Positions 17,280-26,046 of a DNA stretch of 64,000 nucleotides are shown here, piece by piece. The stretch is from Chloroflexota bacterium. Its GTDB lineage: Bacteria; Chloroflexota; Limnocylindria; P2-11E. The notes beneath the pieces are model-generated. The model worked only from the letters and a program-made list of their open reading frames with translations, had not been told where the DNA came from and ran no database searches. Position 1 is the first letter of the stretch; the number at the start of each line of letters is the position of its first letter. The position numbers and the translations under genes were made by a program. Location of the stretch: contig DAIDAP010000007.1 of NCBI GenBank assembly GCA_027310565.1, positions 103,483 to 167,482 of the forward strand, written 5' to 3'.

Positions 17280-18275
17280 GTGACTGGGAACGATCAGCGA
17301 CTGCGCGGGGCACGCGTCCTCGTGACCGGCGCGACGGGCATGACGGGCTCGGCGCTCGTCCACCGGTTGCTCCAGCTCGAAGCGGAAGTCCACATCTTCG
17401 CGCTGCCGGAGCGCGAGCCGGAGTCGAGGCTGATCCGCTCGGGAGATATCGCGCGCGTTCAGGTGCACGAGGGCCGGATGGAGGAGCCGGCAACGGTCGC
17501 CGCCGCGGTGCGCGCGACGCGCCCGCACCTCGTGTTCCACCTCGCGGCACAACCGCTTGTCGAGGTCGCTCGCGACGATCCGACACGGACGTTCGAGGTG
17601 AACGTCCGGGGCACGTGGGCGTTGCTCGATGCCTGTCGCCTGCACGCCGAGCGCCCCCGTGCGATCGCGGTAGCCTCGAGCGACAAGGCCTACGGCGCGC
17701 GCGACAGACTCCCGTACGTGGAGAGTGATCCACTCGACGGGAGCGAGCCATACGAGGCATCGAAGACGATCACCGACATCCTCGCCCGCACGTACGCGCG
17801 CGCCTACGATCTGCCGACGCGTGTCGCGCGCTGTGGGAACATCTACGGTCCCGGCGACTGGAACTGGAGCCGCATCGTCCCGGGAACGATACGTTCGCTC
17901 CTGCGGGGTGAGTCGCCGGTCGTGCGCAGCGACGGCACGCCGATCCGCGACTACATCCACGTCGACGACGTGGTCAGCGCATACGTCTCGCTCGCGACCG
18001 TGGACGTCGCACCCGGTGAGGCGTTCAACTTCTCTTCCGGGGAGCGGCGATCGGTCCGCGAGGTGCTGGATCTGGTCGGCGAGGCGGCGGGCGTGTCACG
18101 CGAACCCGTCGTCCTTGGCACCGCGAAGGGTGAGATCAGCGTCCAGTACCTCGACTCCGGCAAGGCCCGGCGCATGCTGGGGTGGAGTGCGACACGGGGT
18201 CTGGCGGAGTCGCTGCCATCGATCGTCGAGTGGTATCGGGAGCTGCTGCGCGTGCCGACGGGAGCTCGCGAGTGA
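17280..18275 (+). CDS. rfbG: CDP-glucose 4,6-dehydratase-like extended SDR
   Basis: From the GTG this gives 331 residues with an N-terminal Rossmann motif (GATGMTGSALVHRL), the S-x-D-K catalytic variant (ASSDKAYG) and YEASK. The combination of SDK with downstream RCGNIYGPGDWNWSRI and SDGTPIRDYIHVDD fits the CDP-glucose/GDP-mannose 4,6-dehydratase group; the neighbouring rfbF and rfbH genes favour CDP-glucose. It would make CDP-4-keto-6-deoxyglucose. A TACGCT box (17267-17272) ends seven bases before the GTG, suggesting a leaderless transcript; an in-frame ATG at 17259 is an alternative. It is the first gene of a five-gene operon. Confidence 0.75.
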   Translation: MTGNDQRLRGARVLVTGATGMTGSALVHRLLQLEAEVHIFALPEREPESRLIRSGDIARVQVHEGRMEEPATVAAAVRATRPHLVFHLAAQPLVEVARDDPTRTFEVNVRGTWALLDACRLHAERPRAIAVASSDKAYGARDRLPYVESDPLDGSEPYEASKTITDILARTYARAYDLPTRVARCGNIYGPGDWNWSRIVPGTIRSLLRGESPVVRSDGTPIRDYIHVDDVVSAYVSLATVDVAPGEAFNFSSGERRSVREVLDLVGEAAGVSREPVVLGTAKGEISVQYLDSGKARRMLGWSATRGLAESLPSIVEWYRELLRVPTGARE

Positions 18276-18730
18276 TCGAGGGCGTGCGTATCGATCCGCT
18301 GCGGCGCATCGAGGACGAGCGTGGCGCCATTCTCCACATGTTCCGCAGCGATGATCCGCTCTTCGAGCGCTTCGGTGAGATCTACTTCTCGCTCGTGCAT
18401 CCCGGATGGGTGAAGGGTTGGCATCTCCACACGAAGATGACGCTCAACTATGCGGTGCCCGTGGGGTCAGTCCTGATCGTGCTGTACGACGCTCGCGACG
18501 AATCGACGACGAGGGGACGGTTGCAGGAGATACGCACCGGACCGACCGACTACAAGCGGGTCCGGATCCCCCCCGGCGTCTGGAACGGCTTCCTGAACAC
18601 GGGCGCCGCCGACGCGGTCGTCGCCAACTGCGCCACCCTCCCCCACGATCCCGACGAGATCCGTCGGCTCCCACCGACCGACTCGTCGATCCCGTATCGC
18701 TGGCCGGTCGCCCAGGTGAAGGGCGGATGA
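18272..18730 (+). CDS. Nucleotide-sugar 3,5- or 5-epimerase, RmlC-like cupin
   Basis: The 152-residue protein resembles the RmlC family (DERGAILHMF, the HPGWVKGWHLH strand with the catalytic-type histidine, then YDARDESTTRG, RIPPGVWNGF). It is shorter than RmlC (about 180), as is common for epimerases in dideoxysugar clusters. It would invert C5, and perhaps C3, of a 4-keto sugar, giving an L-sugar precursor. I start at a GTG that overlaps the upstream TGA. With rfbF, rfbG, rfbH and a reductase beside it, it could play the role of AscE in CDP-ascarylose synthesis. Confidence 0.72.
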   Translation: MIEGVRIDPLRRIEDERGAILHMFRSDDPLFERFGEIYFSLVHPGWVKGWHLHTKMTLNYAVPVGSVLIVLYDARDESTTRGRLQEIRTGPTDYKRVRIPPGVWNGFLNTGAADAVVANCATLPHDPDEIRRLPPTDSSIPYRWPVAQVKGG

Positions 18731-19500
18731 AGGTCGCGATCCTCGCGGGCGGCCTCGGCACGCGGCTGCGCGAGGAGACGGAGTTCAGGCCGAAGCCGAT
18801 GGTCGAGATCGGCGGCCACCCGATCCTCTGGCACATCATGCGCCACTACGCGCGGTACGAGATCCGCGACTTCGTCCTGTGTCTGGGGTACAAGGGTGAC
18901 GTCATCCGGAGCTGGATCCTCAACTTCCCCGTCATGAACGCCGACGTCCGCGTGAGGCTCGGCACGCAGGGCGTCGAGGTCCTCGACCCGCCGCGCGACG
19001 AGACCGACTGGACGGTCACGCTCGCGGAGACCGGCGCGACGACGCCGACCGGCGGCCGTCTGGTGCGCGCCAGGCGCCACCTCGGGAACGAGACGTTCAT
19101 GTGCACGTACGGCGACGGCCTTTCGAACGTGGACCTGAAGGCGCTCCTCGCGTTCCACCGAACGCACGGGAAGATCGCGACCGTCACCGGCGTGCGCCCG
19201 CTCACGCGGTTCGGGCAGCTGCACGCGAAGGACGGCCTCGCGACGCGCTTCGAGGAGAAGCCGCAGCTCGCCGAGGGCTGGGTGAACGGCGGCTTCTTCG
19301 TCATGGAGCCGCGGGTCTTCGACTACCTCGACGAGGCGAGCGTGCTCGAGCGCGAGCCGCTCGAGCGCCTCACCGCCGACGGGCAGCTCGCGGTGTACGA
19401 GCACCGCGGCTACTGGCAGGCCATGGACACGTACCGCGAGGCGCAGGCGCTCAACGACGAATGGAGCAGCGGCAGGCCGGGGTGGCTCGAGCCGTCGTGA
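18727..19500 (+). CDS. rfbF: Glucose-1-phosphate cytidylyltransferase
   Basis: The 257-residue enzyme would join CTP and glucose-1-phosphate to CDP-glucose, the first step of the dideoxyhexose pathway. It shows the nucleotidyltransferase signature AGGLGTRLREETEFRPKPM, GGHPILWHIM, the metal-binding TYGDGLSNVD and the family-specific VNGGFFVMEPR and YRGYW-like HRGYWQAMDT. The length equals that of Salmonella-type RfbF (257). The ATG overlaps the previous stop by four bases. Confidence 0.93.
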   Translation: MKVAILAGGLGTRLREETEFRPKPMVEIGGHPILWHIMRHYARYEIRDFVLCLGYKGDVIRSWILNFPVMNADVRVRLGTQGVEVLDPPRDETDWTVTLAETGATTPTGGRLVRARRHLGNETFMCTYGDGLSNVDLKALLAFHRTHGKIATVTGVRPLTRFGQLHAKDGLATRFEEKPQLAEGWVNGGFFVMEPRVFDYLDEASVLEREPLERLTADGQLAVYEHRGYWQAMDTYREAQALNDEWSSGRPGWLEPS

Positions 19501-20426
19501 GAGTCCTCGTCATCGGCGCGTCGGGCCTCGTCGGCCAGGCGCTCATGCGCGCGGCGCCCGCCGCGACCGGCACGTATCGCACGCGCGCGCTCCCCGGGCT
19601 CCGCCGTCTCGACGCCGCGGACGCCGCCGCGACCGCGCGCCTGGTGGAGGAGGTCGCGCCCGACGTGATCCTCTGCCCGGCGGCGCAGCCCGACGTGGAG
19701 TGGTGCGAGCGGCACCCCGACGAGGCCCGCGACGCGAACCTCGCGCCGCTGCGCTCCGTCCTGCGCACCGGCGTGCCGGTCGTCGCGTTCTCCAGCGACT
19801 ACGTGTTCGACGGGCGCGCGGGCCCCTATGCCGAGGACGCGCGGCGTTCGCCCCTCTCGGTCTACGGCGCCATCAAGGTCGCGCTCGAGGACGAGACGCT
19901 CGCCGCCGGCGGCACCGTCGTCCGCACGACCGGCGTCTTCGGCGGCGAGGCGCCGCCCGGGAAGAACTTCGTCCTGCGCGCGGTGCGCACCCTCACGGCG
20001 GGCGGGCCGCTCGTCGTGCCCGCGGACCAGATCGCGACGCCGACGTACGCCGACGACCTCGCGCGCGCGACGCACCGCGTCGCCGAGCGCGGCGGCGGCG
20101 GGCTGTGGCACGTCGGCGGACCGGACCTGCTCTCCCGCCTCGAGCTCGGCCGTCTCGTCGCGGAGGTGTTCGGGCTCGACCCCTCGCTCGTCCGCGGTAC
20201 GTCGACCGCGGCGCTCGGCCAGGCCGCGGCGCGGCCGCTGCGCGGCGGGCTGCGCAACACCCGCTACCGCGACACGTTCGGTGCGGACCCGGTGCGGCCC
20301 GTACGCGCCGCGCTGGAGCAGATGAGGCGAGCGACGAGGGATTCGCTCCCGAGGAGCGAGCTCGACGAGCGGAGTCGAGACGGCGAGGCGCCCGCAGCCG
20401 AAGGCGAAGGACGCCGAGCGCGATGA
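19497..20426 (+). CDS. RmlD-like 4-ketosugar reductase
   Basis: The GTG overlaps the rfbF stop (GTGA) and gives 309 residues. The N-terminus VRVLVIGASGLVGQALM binds NAD(P)H; FSSDYVFDG and SVYGAIK supply the catalytic Ser/Tyr/Lys, as in dTDP-4-dehydrorhamnose reductase. In this operon it would reduce the 4-keto group of a CDP-linked deoxysugar (AscF- or RfbJ-like role). The last ~30 residues are charged and low in complexity, and the DNA there contains an inverted repeat (CTCGAC ... GTCGAG near 20360), so the tail may come from a dispersed repeat. Confidence 0.78.
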   Translation: MRVLVIGASGLVGQALMRAAPAATGTYRTRALPGLRRLDAADAAATARLVEEVAPDVILCPAAQPDVEWCERHPDEARDANLAPLRSVLRTGVPVVAFSSDYVFDGRAGPYAEDARRSPLSVYGAIKVALEDETLAAGGTVVRTTGVFGGEAPPGKNFVLRAVRTLTAGGPLVVPADQIATPTYADDLARATHRVAERGGGGLWHVGGPDLLSRLELGRLVAEVFGLDPSLVRGTSTAALGQAAARPLRGGLRNTRYRDTFGADPVRPVRAALEQMRRATRDSLPRSELDERSRDGEAPAAEGEGRRAR

Positions 20427-21733
20427 GCGAGGACGACGAGCTGCTGGCACAGATCGACGCCCTGGTGGCGAAGCTCTGGAAGGAGCGTCTCGCGCGCGCG
20501 TCCTTCACCCCGGGCACGACGCCGGTCTCGTACGCCGGGCGCGTGTTCGACGAGCGTGAGGTCCAGGCGCTCGTCCGCGCGTCGCTCGACTTCTGGCTCA
20601 CCGCCGGCCCGGTCGCCGGCGACTTCGAGCGCGAGCTCGCGGCCGCGGTGGGGACGCGCTACGCGCTCCTGGTGAACTCCGGCTCGTCGGCGAACCTGTG
20701 CGCGATCTCGGCGCTCGGCTCGCCGAAGCTCAAGGGCGCGCTGCGGCCCGGCGACGAGGTCATCACCGCCGCGGCGGCGTTCCCCACGACGGTGAACCCG
20801 ATCATCCAGAACGGCTGGGTGCCGGTGTTCGTCGACATCGAGCTCGGCGGCTACAACGTGCCGCTCGCGCACCTGGAGGCGGCGCTCTCGCCGCGCACGC
20901 GCGCCGTCGTGCTCGCGCACACCATGGGCTTCCCCTTCGACGCCGAGTCCGTCGCCGCGTTCTGCCGCGCCCACGGCCTCTTCCTGGTCGAGGACTGCTG
21001 CGACGCGCTCGGCGCGACGGTGCGCGGGAAGCAGGTCGGGACGTTCGGCGACCTCGCGACGCTCTCGTTCTTCCCGGCGCACCAGATCACGACCGGCGAG
21101 GGCGGCGCGGTGCTCACGCGCAGCGGCAAGATGAGCTGGATCGCGCGCGCGTACCGCGACTGGGGCCGCGACTGCTGGTGCGACCCGGGCGAGGACGACG
21201 TGTGCCGCAAGCGCTTCGGCTTCCACCTGGGGACGCTCCCCGACGGCTTCGACCACAAGTTCACCTACTCGCACATCGGCTACAACCTCAAGGCGCTCGA
21301 CCTCCAGGCCGCCATCGGGCGCGAGCAGCTGCGCAAGCTCCCGTCGTTCATCGCGGCGCGCCGCCGCAACTGGACGGCGATGCGCGCGCACCTCGAGCGC
21401 TACGAGCGCTTCTTCATCCTCCCCCAGCCGTGCGCGATCGGCGAGCCGTCGCCGTTCGGGCTCGTCCTCACCGTGCGCGAGGGCGCGCCGTTCACGAAGA
21501 ACGACATCACCGCGCATCTGGAGTCGCGCAAGGTGCAGACACGCGGGCTCTTCGCCGGGAACATCCTCCGCCACCCCGCGTACGACGGCATCGCGCACCG
21601 CGTCGCGACGCCGCTGGCCAACTCCGACGTCGTAGCGACCTCCACGTTCTTCGTCGGCGTGTACCCGGGCATCGACGACCGGCGCCGCGAGTACGTCCTC
21701 TCGGTCTTCGACGAGTTCCTCGGCGCGTTGTAG
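20423..21733 (+). CDS. rfbH: CDP-4-keto-6-deoxyglucose 3-dehydrase (E1)
   Basis: The 436-residue enzyme belongs to the PMP-dependent [2Fe-2S] dehydrases that remove the C3 hydroxyl of CDP-4-keto-6-deoxyglucose. The usual PLP lysine is replaced by His220 in FFPAHQITTGEGG, the mark of this group. The iron-sulfur ligands are all present: Cys193, then Cys251-x-Cys253-x7-Cys261 (RDCWCDPGEDDVCRKR). The spacing is exactly that reported for the Yersinia E1 enzyme. A reductase partner (E3) is needed to complete deoxygenation and is not in the window. The ATG overlaps the preceding stop. Confidence 0.96.
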   Translation: MSEDDELLAQIDALVAKLWKERLARASFTPGTTPVSYAGRVFDEREVQALVRASLDFWLTAGPVAGDFERELAAAVGTRYALLVNSGSSANLCAISALGSPKLKGALRPGDEVITAAAAFPTTVNPIIQNGWVPVFVDIELGGYNVPLAHLEAALSPRTRAVVLAHTMGFPFDAESVAAFCRAHGLFLVEDCCDALGATVRGKQVGTFGDLATLSFFPAHQITTGEGGAVLTRSGKMSWIARAYRDWGRDCWCDPGEDDVCRKRFGFHLGTLPDGFDHKFTYSHIGYNLKALDLQAAIGREQLRKLPSFIAARRRNWTAMRAHLERYERFFILPQPCAIGEPSPFGLVLTVREGAPFTKNDITAHLESRKVQTRGLFAGNILRHPAYDGIAHRVATPLANSDVVATSTFFVGVYPGIDDRRREYVLSVFDEFLGAL

Positions 21734-21900
21734 CGCGTGCCGCGCTCCCGTCGAACGCGAGCATCACCGGCCCTCGCGTGATCGCCTCAGCCACTCCACG
21801 AGGTTCGGCATCGGGCGACCGTCGGCCATCCGGCGCAGCTCCTTCGCCGCGTCCCGACCTTGCGAGAGCGCAGCTTGCCCTCCCGTATCCGGCGACGCAC

Positions 21901-22767
21901 CTAGTACCGCAGCCCCTCTCGCAGACCGGCGCGGTCGAGCGCGAGGTCGACCCACTCACGCGCGGTCGCGCCGGCGAGCCAGAGCGCGCGGGCCGGGAGC
22001 GGCGCGCCGCCGTGGTGCTTGCGATAGAAGGCGCGCAGGCTGCGGTAGTACAGGCGGATCGACTCCGTGGACGCGCCGCGCGAGGTGAGCGATTTCTCGC
22101 GGCGCACCTCGACCTCGGGGACGAAGCGCAGCCGCCAGCCCCGCTCGCGCGCGCGCAGCGACCAGTCCACGTCCTCGCAGTAGAGGAAGAAGCGCTCGTC
22201 GAAGCCGCCGACGTCCTCCCAGGCCTCGCGGCGGACCACGAGCATCGCGCCGGAGAGGTTGTCGACGTCGATGGCCGGCCCGGGCCGGTGCGGCCCGTAG
22301 TAGCGCTCGCGCTCGCGGCGGAAGGGGCCCCAGTCCAGCCCGAGGAGCACGGAGAGCGCGGTGAGCGGACGCGGCGCGAAGAGGCCGTGGCGCTGCACGG
22401 TCCCGTCCGGGCTGCGGATGAGCGGCCCGACCGCGCCGACGCGCCCGCCCTCGCGCAGGACGCGCGCGAGCGCGGCGAGCGTCCGCGGATCGAGCCGCGT
22501 GCTCGCCGTGGCGATCGCGATGTCCGGCGCGCTCGTCTCGCGGATCCCCTGGTTCGCCGCGGCGGCGAACCCGCGCCCCGGGCTGTTGCGCAGGTAGCGC
22601 GGGCGCAGCGGATGCGCCGCGACCATCTCGGCCGTCCTGTCGGTCGAGTCGTTGTCCACGACGACGACCTCGCCCACGACACCCTCGGGATCGCCGGCGA
22701 GGCCGTCGAGCAGGGCGCGGAGCTGCGCCCTCGTGTTCCGCGTGACGGTGACGACGGCGACGGTCAC
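21901..22767 (-). CDS. GT2 family glycosyltransferase with altered donor-site motif
   Basis: The 288-residue protein matches rhamnosyltransferase-like family 2 enzymes: VAVVTVTRN, VVVDNDSTD, GFAAAANQG, VDNLSGAMLVVRREA and FDERFFLYCEDVDWSLR. Where relatives have a metal-binding NPD-type motif (LLNPDT), this protein reads IATAST, so the metal and nucleotide-sugar site looks changed. The later ED (CEDVDW) remains. It may be inactive or use a different mode. The GTG overlaps the stop of the upstream glycosyltransferase gene, and the gene ends the long leftward operon, facing rfbH tail to tail across 167 bases. Confidence 0.8.
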   Translation of the reverse strand: MTVAVVTVTRNTRAQLRALLDGLAGDPEGVVGEVVVVDNDSTDRTAEMVAAHPLRPRYLRNSPGRGFAAAANQGIRETSAPDIAIATASTRLDPRTLAALARVLREGGRVGAVGPLIRSPDGTVQRHGLFAPRPLTALSVLLGLDWGPFRRERERYYGPHRPGPAIDVDNLSGAMLVVRREAWEDVGGFDERFFLYCEDVDWSLRARERGWRLRFVPEVEVRREKSLTSRGASTESIRLYYRSLRAFYRKHHGGAPLPARALWLAGATAREWVDLALDRAGLREGLRY

Positions 22768-23918
22768 CGCCGGCGCAGGCCGAGCACGGAGAGGAAGAAC
22801 GACGCGAGCACCGTCTCCGAGCCGAGCGCGAGCGCGGTCGCCGACGCGATCGCGAGGCGCAGGGTCACCTCGGTGCTCCCGAGCGGGCCGAAGTCCACCG
22901 CCGTCCACTCGCGGAGCGCGAGCGCGCCGAGCCCGACGCCGAGGACGAGCAGCCCGAAGCCGACGACGAGCCCCGTCTCGAGGGTGAGGTAGCGGAAGAG
23001 CACGGGAAGCCGCGGGTCCTCGGGGAGGAGCCCCTCGCTCACCGCGAAGATCTTCGTGAACAGCGCGAATGCGACGCCCTGGTAGCCGATGATCACCGCC
23101 GCGGCGGCGTACACGAGCGTGTGCACGTCGAGGCCGATGGCGCCGATCCGCAGCGGGCCGAGGAAGAGCCGCGCGCCGAGGAGCCCGCCGGCCACGATGA
23201 GCGCCGCGCCGGGGTAGAGGAACAGCCAGCGCGGGCTGTACAGCAGCAGGAACCGCAGGTGCCGCCAGCCGTCGCGCCAGGTGCGCAGGTGCGGGCGGCG
23301 CGGCCGGCGGTCGCGGCGCAGGACCGTCGGCACCTCGGTGATGCGCAGGCGATGGAGGTGCGCCTTCACCACCATCTCGCTCGCGAACTCCATGCCCGTC
23401 GTGCGCAGGTCGAGCGAGAGGATCCGGTCGCGGCGGAACGCGCGCATGCCGCAGTGGAAGTCCCCGCTGTCGCCGCCGAAGAAGAGCCGCGCGACGAACG
23501 AGAGCACCGGGTTGCCGAGATAGCGGTGCAGCGCCGGCATCGCGCCGCGCTCGATGCCGCCCTTGAAGCGGTTGCCCATGACGAGGTCGTTCCCGGCGCG
23601 GAGCGCGTCCACGAACGGATCGATCGCCGAGAGGTCGTAGCTGTCGTCGGCGTCGGCCATGAGCACGTACGTGCCGCGCGACGCCGCGATGCCGCCCATG
23701 AGCGCGGCGCCGTACCCCTTCGCGGCGACCGCGACGACGCGCGCGCCCGCCGCGGCGGCGACCTCGCGCGAGCGGTCCGACGAGCCGTTGTCGGCGACGA
23801 CGACCTCGCCCGCGATCCCCAGGCGCGCCAACGCGCGCACGCCCTTGGCGACGCAGTCGCCGACGGTCGTCTCCTCGTCGAGGCACGGGATGACGATGGA
23901 GAGCTCGAGATCCGTCAT
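22764..23918 (-). CDS. Polyprenyl-phosphate glycosyltransferase (DPM1/GtrB-like) with membrane tail
   Basis: The 384-residue protein has an N-terminal GT2 domain (LSIVIPCLDEETTVGDCV, VVADNGSSDRSRE, GYGAALMGG, ADADDSYD) and four or five hydrophobic segments from about residue 235 to the end. The DADDS motif is the metal-binding site. Enzymes of this kind move a sugar from a nucleotide onto undecaprenyl phosphate at the inner membrane for use by integral-membrane transferases. It sits between the large membrane protein and the second GT2 gene with four-base overlaps on both sides, consistent with joint work on one lipid-linked sugar. Confidence 0.88.
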   Translation of the reverse strand: MTDLELSIVIPCLDEETTVGDCVAKGVRALARLGIAGEVVVADNGSSDRSREVAAAAGARVVAVAAKGYGAALMGGIAASRGTYVLMADADDSYDLSAIDPFVDALRAGNDLVMGNRFKGGIERGAMPALHRYLGNPVLSFVARLFFGGDSGDFHCGMRAFRRDRILSLDLRTTGMEFASEMVVKAHLHRLRITEVPTVLRRDRRPRRPHLRTWRDGWRHLRFLLLYSPRWLFLYPGAALIVAGGLLGARLFLGPLRIGAIGLDVHTLVYAAAAVIIGYQGVAFALFTKIFAVSEGLLPEDPRLPVLFRYLTLETGLVVGFGLLVLGVGLGALALREWTAVDFGPLGSTEVTLRLAIASATALALGSETVLASFFLSVLGLRRR

Positions 23919-26044
23919 CGCGGCGCGTACCGGCGCGAGAGCGGGACCGCGGCGGCGAGGACGAGCGCGCCGAGCACGAAGAGCGGCGTCTTCTCGGCCA
24001 CCGGCTCGTAGCGCGCGCTCACGGTGTGCGTCCCCGGCGGGATCCGCACCGCCAGGTACGCCGGGGAGAGCATGAGCGTCTCGGCGGCGGCGCCGTCGAT
24101 CGTCACGCGCCAGCCCGGGTCGTACGTCACCTTGAGCAGTAGTGTGCCCGCGCCGTCGCACGACGCGGTCACGTCGATGCGCGCCGGCTCGACCCGCAGG
24201 TCCCGCGTCGCGCCGTTCGCGCAGGACGGCGCGGTGTCGGCGCCGCCGCGCGGGACCGGCGCCGGGTAGTCCCACTGGATGAAGCCGCGGTCGGCACGGT
24301 CGGGCGCGAGGAGCCAGGGCCGGTTCGCCGCGATGAGCACCGCCGGCGACGCCGCCGCGCGCCGCTCGCCGACGCGCACGTACTCGGAGTAGCCCGAGGT
24401 CGGCGCCTCGTAGAGCGTGTAGCGGCCGGTGCGCAGGATCGGCCGCAGCGAGGCCTCCATCGGCAGCGATGCGGGCGCGACCGCGTAGCGCACGTTGAAG
24501 AGGTCGTAGTCCTCGAGCCGGCGGTAGTCGAAGTCCCAGAGCATGTCCGACGAGAGCGACGACGAGTTGTACGGCGGCGCGACGACGTCGAAGCTCTCGA
24601 ACACCAGCAGGTCGCTGAAGCGCACCGAGTTGAACGGGATGCCGAAGTCCATCCGCGGGCCGTAGTCGGTGCGCAGACCGGCGAAGACACGGCCGGGCGG
24701 GAGCGTGCGCAGCGTCGCCACGATGGTGCGCGCGTCGGCGTCCGCCGCGAGCGCGGCCGCGGTCGCGCGCATCCACGCGGCGCCCTGGCCGTCGAACGCG
24801 GCGCGCTCGGCCATCGCCGGCACGAGCGCCAGCGCCGCGGCGCCGGCGAGCGCGTAGGGCACCGCGGACCGCAGCGGCCGCTGCAGACGCGGCGCCCCGG
24901 CGGCCGCGAGGTCCCACAGCCACCCCGCGCCCATGCCGATGAGGACGATGCCGAAGAGCTGCACCGCGCCGCTGAAGCGGTGGATGAGGAGCGTCTGGGA
25001 GAGCGGGAGCAGGTCGTAGAGCCCGCCGAACGTGGGCCGGCCGAAGTAGAGCACCACCCACAGGACGAAGAGCACGAGCCAGGCGAGCCGCGCGCGGGTG
25101 CGGACGACGAGCGCGCTCACCGCACCCACGGCGAGGAGCACGGTGAGCGCCGGCAGGCGGCCCGCGTCGAAGAGCTGCCCGGTGACGAGCAGCTCCAGCA
25201 CGCGCTGCGCGCCAAAGCCGTCGTACTTCTCGCGCTGCAGGTACGGGCTCACGTTGAGGAATGCCCCGTACCGGATGAACGGGACCCACATGTACGACGT
25301 GACCGCGAGCGTCGCGACGCCGACGATCGCGAGGTCGCGCACCTGCGTGCGCCAGGTCGCGCGCCGCAGGAGGACGAGGAACAGCACGCCGATGCTGGCC
25401 GCGACGATGTAGGCGTAGAGCAGGTGCGAGAGCACCAGCGCCGAGAGCGCGACGATCGCGAGCAGGTGGCCGCGGCCGCGCGTGATCACCGTGTGCGTCG
25501 CGGCGATGCCGATGAACGAGAGCGGCATCGCCCACAGCTGCGTGTACGTCCCGAAGCCGCGCCAGGTGTACGAGCCGTAGTCGAAGCCGTAGAGGAACGG
25601 CGTCGCCAGGAGCGGCGCCGCGGCCGCGGCGAAGACCGCCGCCGGCCAGCCGAGGCCGACGCGGCGCAGCGACCAGAGCACCGCCAGCGGGAACGAGACC
25701 ATGAGGAGATAGCGGACGACGTTGAACAGCGTGAGGAGGTCGACCGCGCCGAACAGCGCGCGGTCGAGCAGGACGACCGCCAGGTGCGGCAGGTTCTGGT
25801 AGTGCACGAACGTCGCGAAGCCGAGCTCGAGCTGCGGCGTCCAGAAGTCGAGCGGGTTCTCGCCGCTCGCCAGCGCCTCCGCCGCGCGCCGCACGTAGAG
25901 GAGCTGGAAGGCGTCGTCGTTGTTGCTCGGGACCGGGACGGTGACCTCGGGAAGGAGGACGACGGCGTTGAAGAGGACGACCGCGGCGACGAGGACGGCG
26001 GCGAGGACGGCGTGCGGTCCGACGCGCGGGCGTCGCGCGGCCAC
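23915..26044 (-). CDS. Large polytopic membrane protein, YfhO/6-PTPS-related-like
   Basis: The 709-residue product starts at a GTG two bases before the end of the TPR gene region. It has about 12 hydrophobic segments between residues 12 and 370, including one after a loop with NNDDAFQLLYVRRA, and a long soluble part (about 385-680). The last hydrophobic segment is near the C-terminus. The soluble part ends in a beta domain with TYDPGWRVTIDGA and RIPPGTHTVSARYEP, which recalls the C-terminus of YfhO-type (GT-C-like) glycosyltransferases. Together with the adjacent polyprenyl-phosphate transferase, a glycosyl transfer role outside the membrane is plausible but not shown. Confidence 0.68.
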   Translation of the reverse strand: MAARRPRVGPHAVLAAVLVAAVVLFNAVVLLPEVTVPVPSNNDDAFQLLYVRRAAEALASGENPLDFWTPQLELGFATFVHYQNLPHLAVVLLDRALFGAVDLLTLFNVVRYLLMVSFPLAVLWSLRRVGLGWPAAVFAAAAAPLLATPFLYGFDYGSYTWRGFGTYTQLWAMPLSFIGIAATHTVITRGRGHLLAIVALSALVLSHLLYAYIVAASIGVLFLVLLRRATWRTQVRDLAIVGVATLAVTSYMWVPFIRYGAFLNVSPYLQREKYDGFGAQRVLELLVTGQLFDAGRLPALTVLLAVGAVSALVVRTRARLAWLVLFVLWVVLYFGRPTFGGLYDLLPLSQTLLIHRFSGAVQLFGIVLIGMGAGWLWDLAAAGAPRLQRPLRSAVPYALAGAAALALVPAMAERAAFDGQGAAWMRATAAALAADADARTIVATLRTLPPGRVFAGLRTDYGPRMDFGIPFNSVRFSDLLVFESFDVVAPPYNSSSLSSDMLWDFDYRRLEDYDLFNVRYAVAPASLPMEASLRPILRTGRYTLYEAPTSGYSEYVRVGERRAAASPAVLIAANRPWLLAPDRADRGFIQWDYPAPVPRGGADTAPSCANGATRDLRVEPARIDVTASCDGAGTLLLKVTYDPGWRVTIDGAAAETLMLSPAYLAVRIPPGTHTVSARYEPVAEKTPLFVLGALVLAAAVPLSRRYAPR

Positions 26045-26046
26045 GC

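Noticed and set aside
21764..21955. 63-codon leftward frame ending with LVEWLRRSREGR
   Set aside because: It overlaps the GT2 gene end and has no partner gene; it faintly recalls an antitoxin tail but the evidence is too thin.
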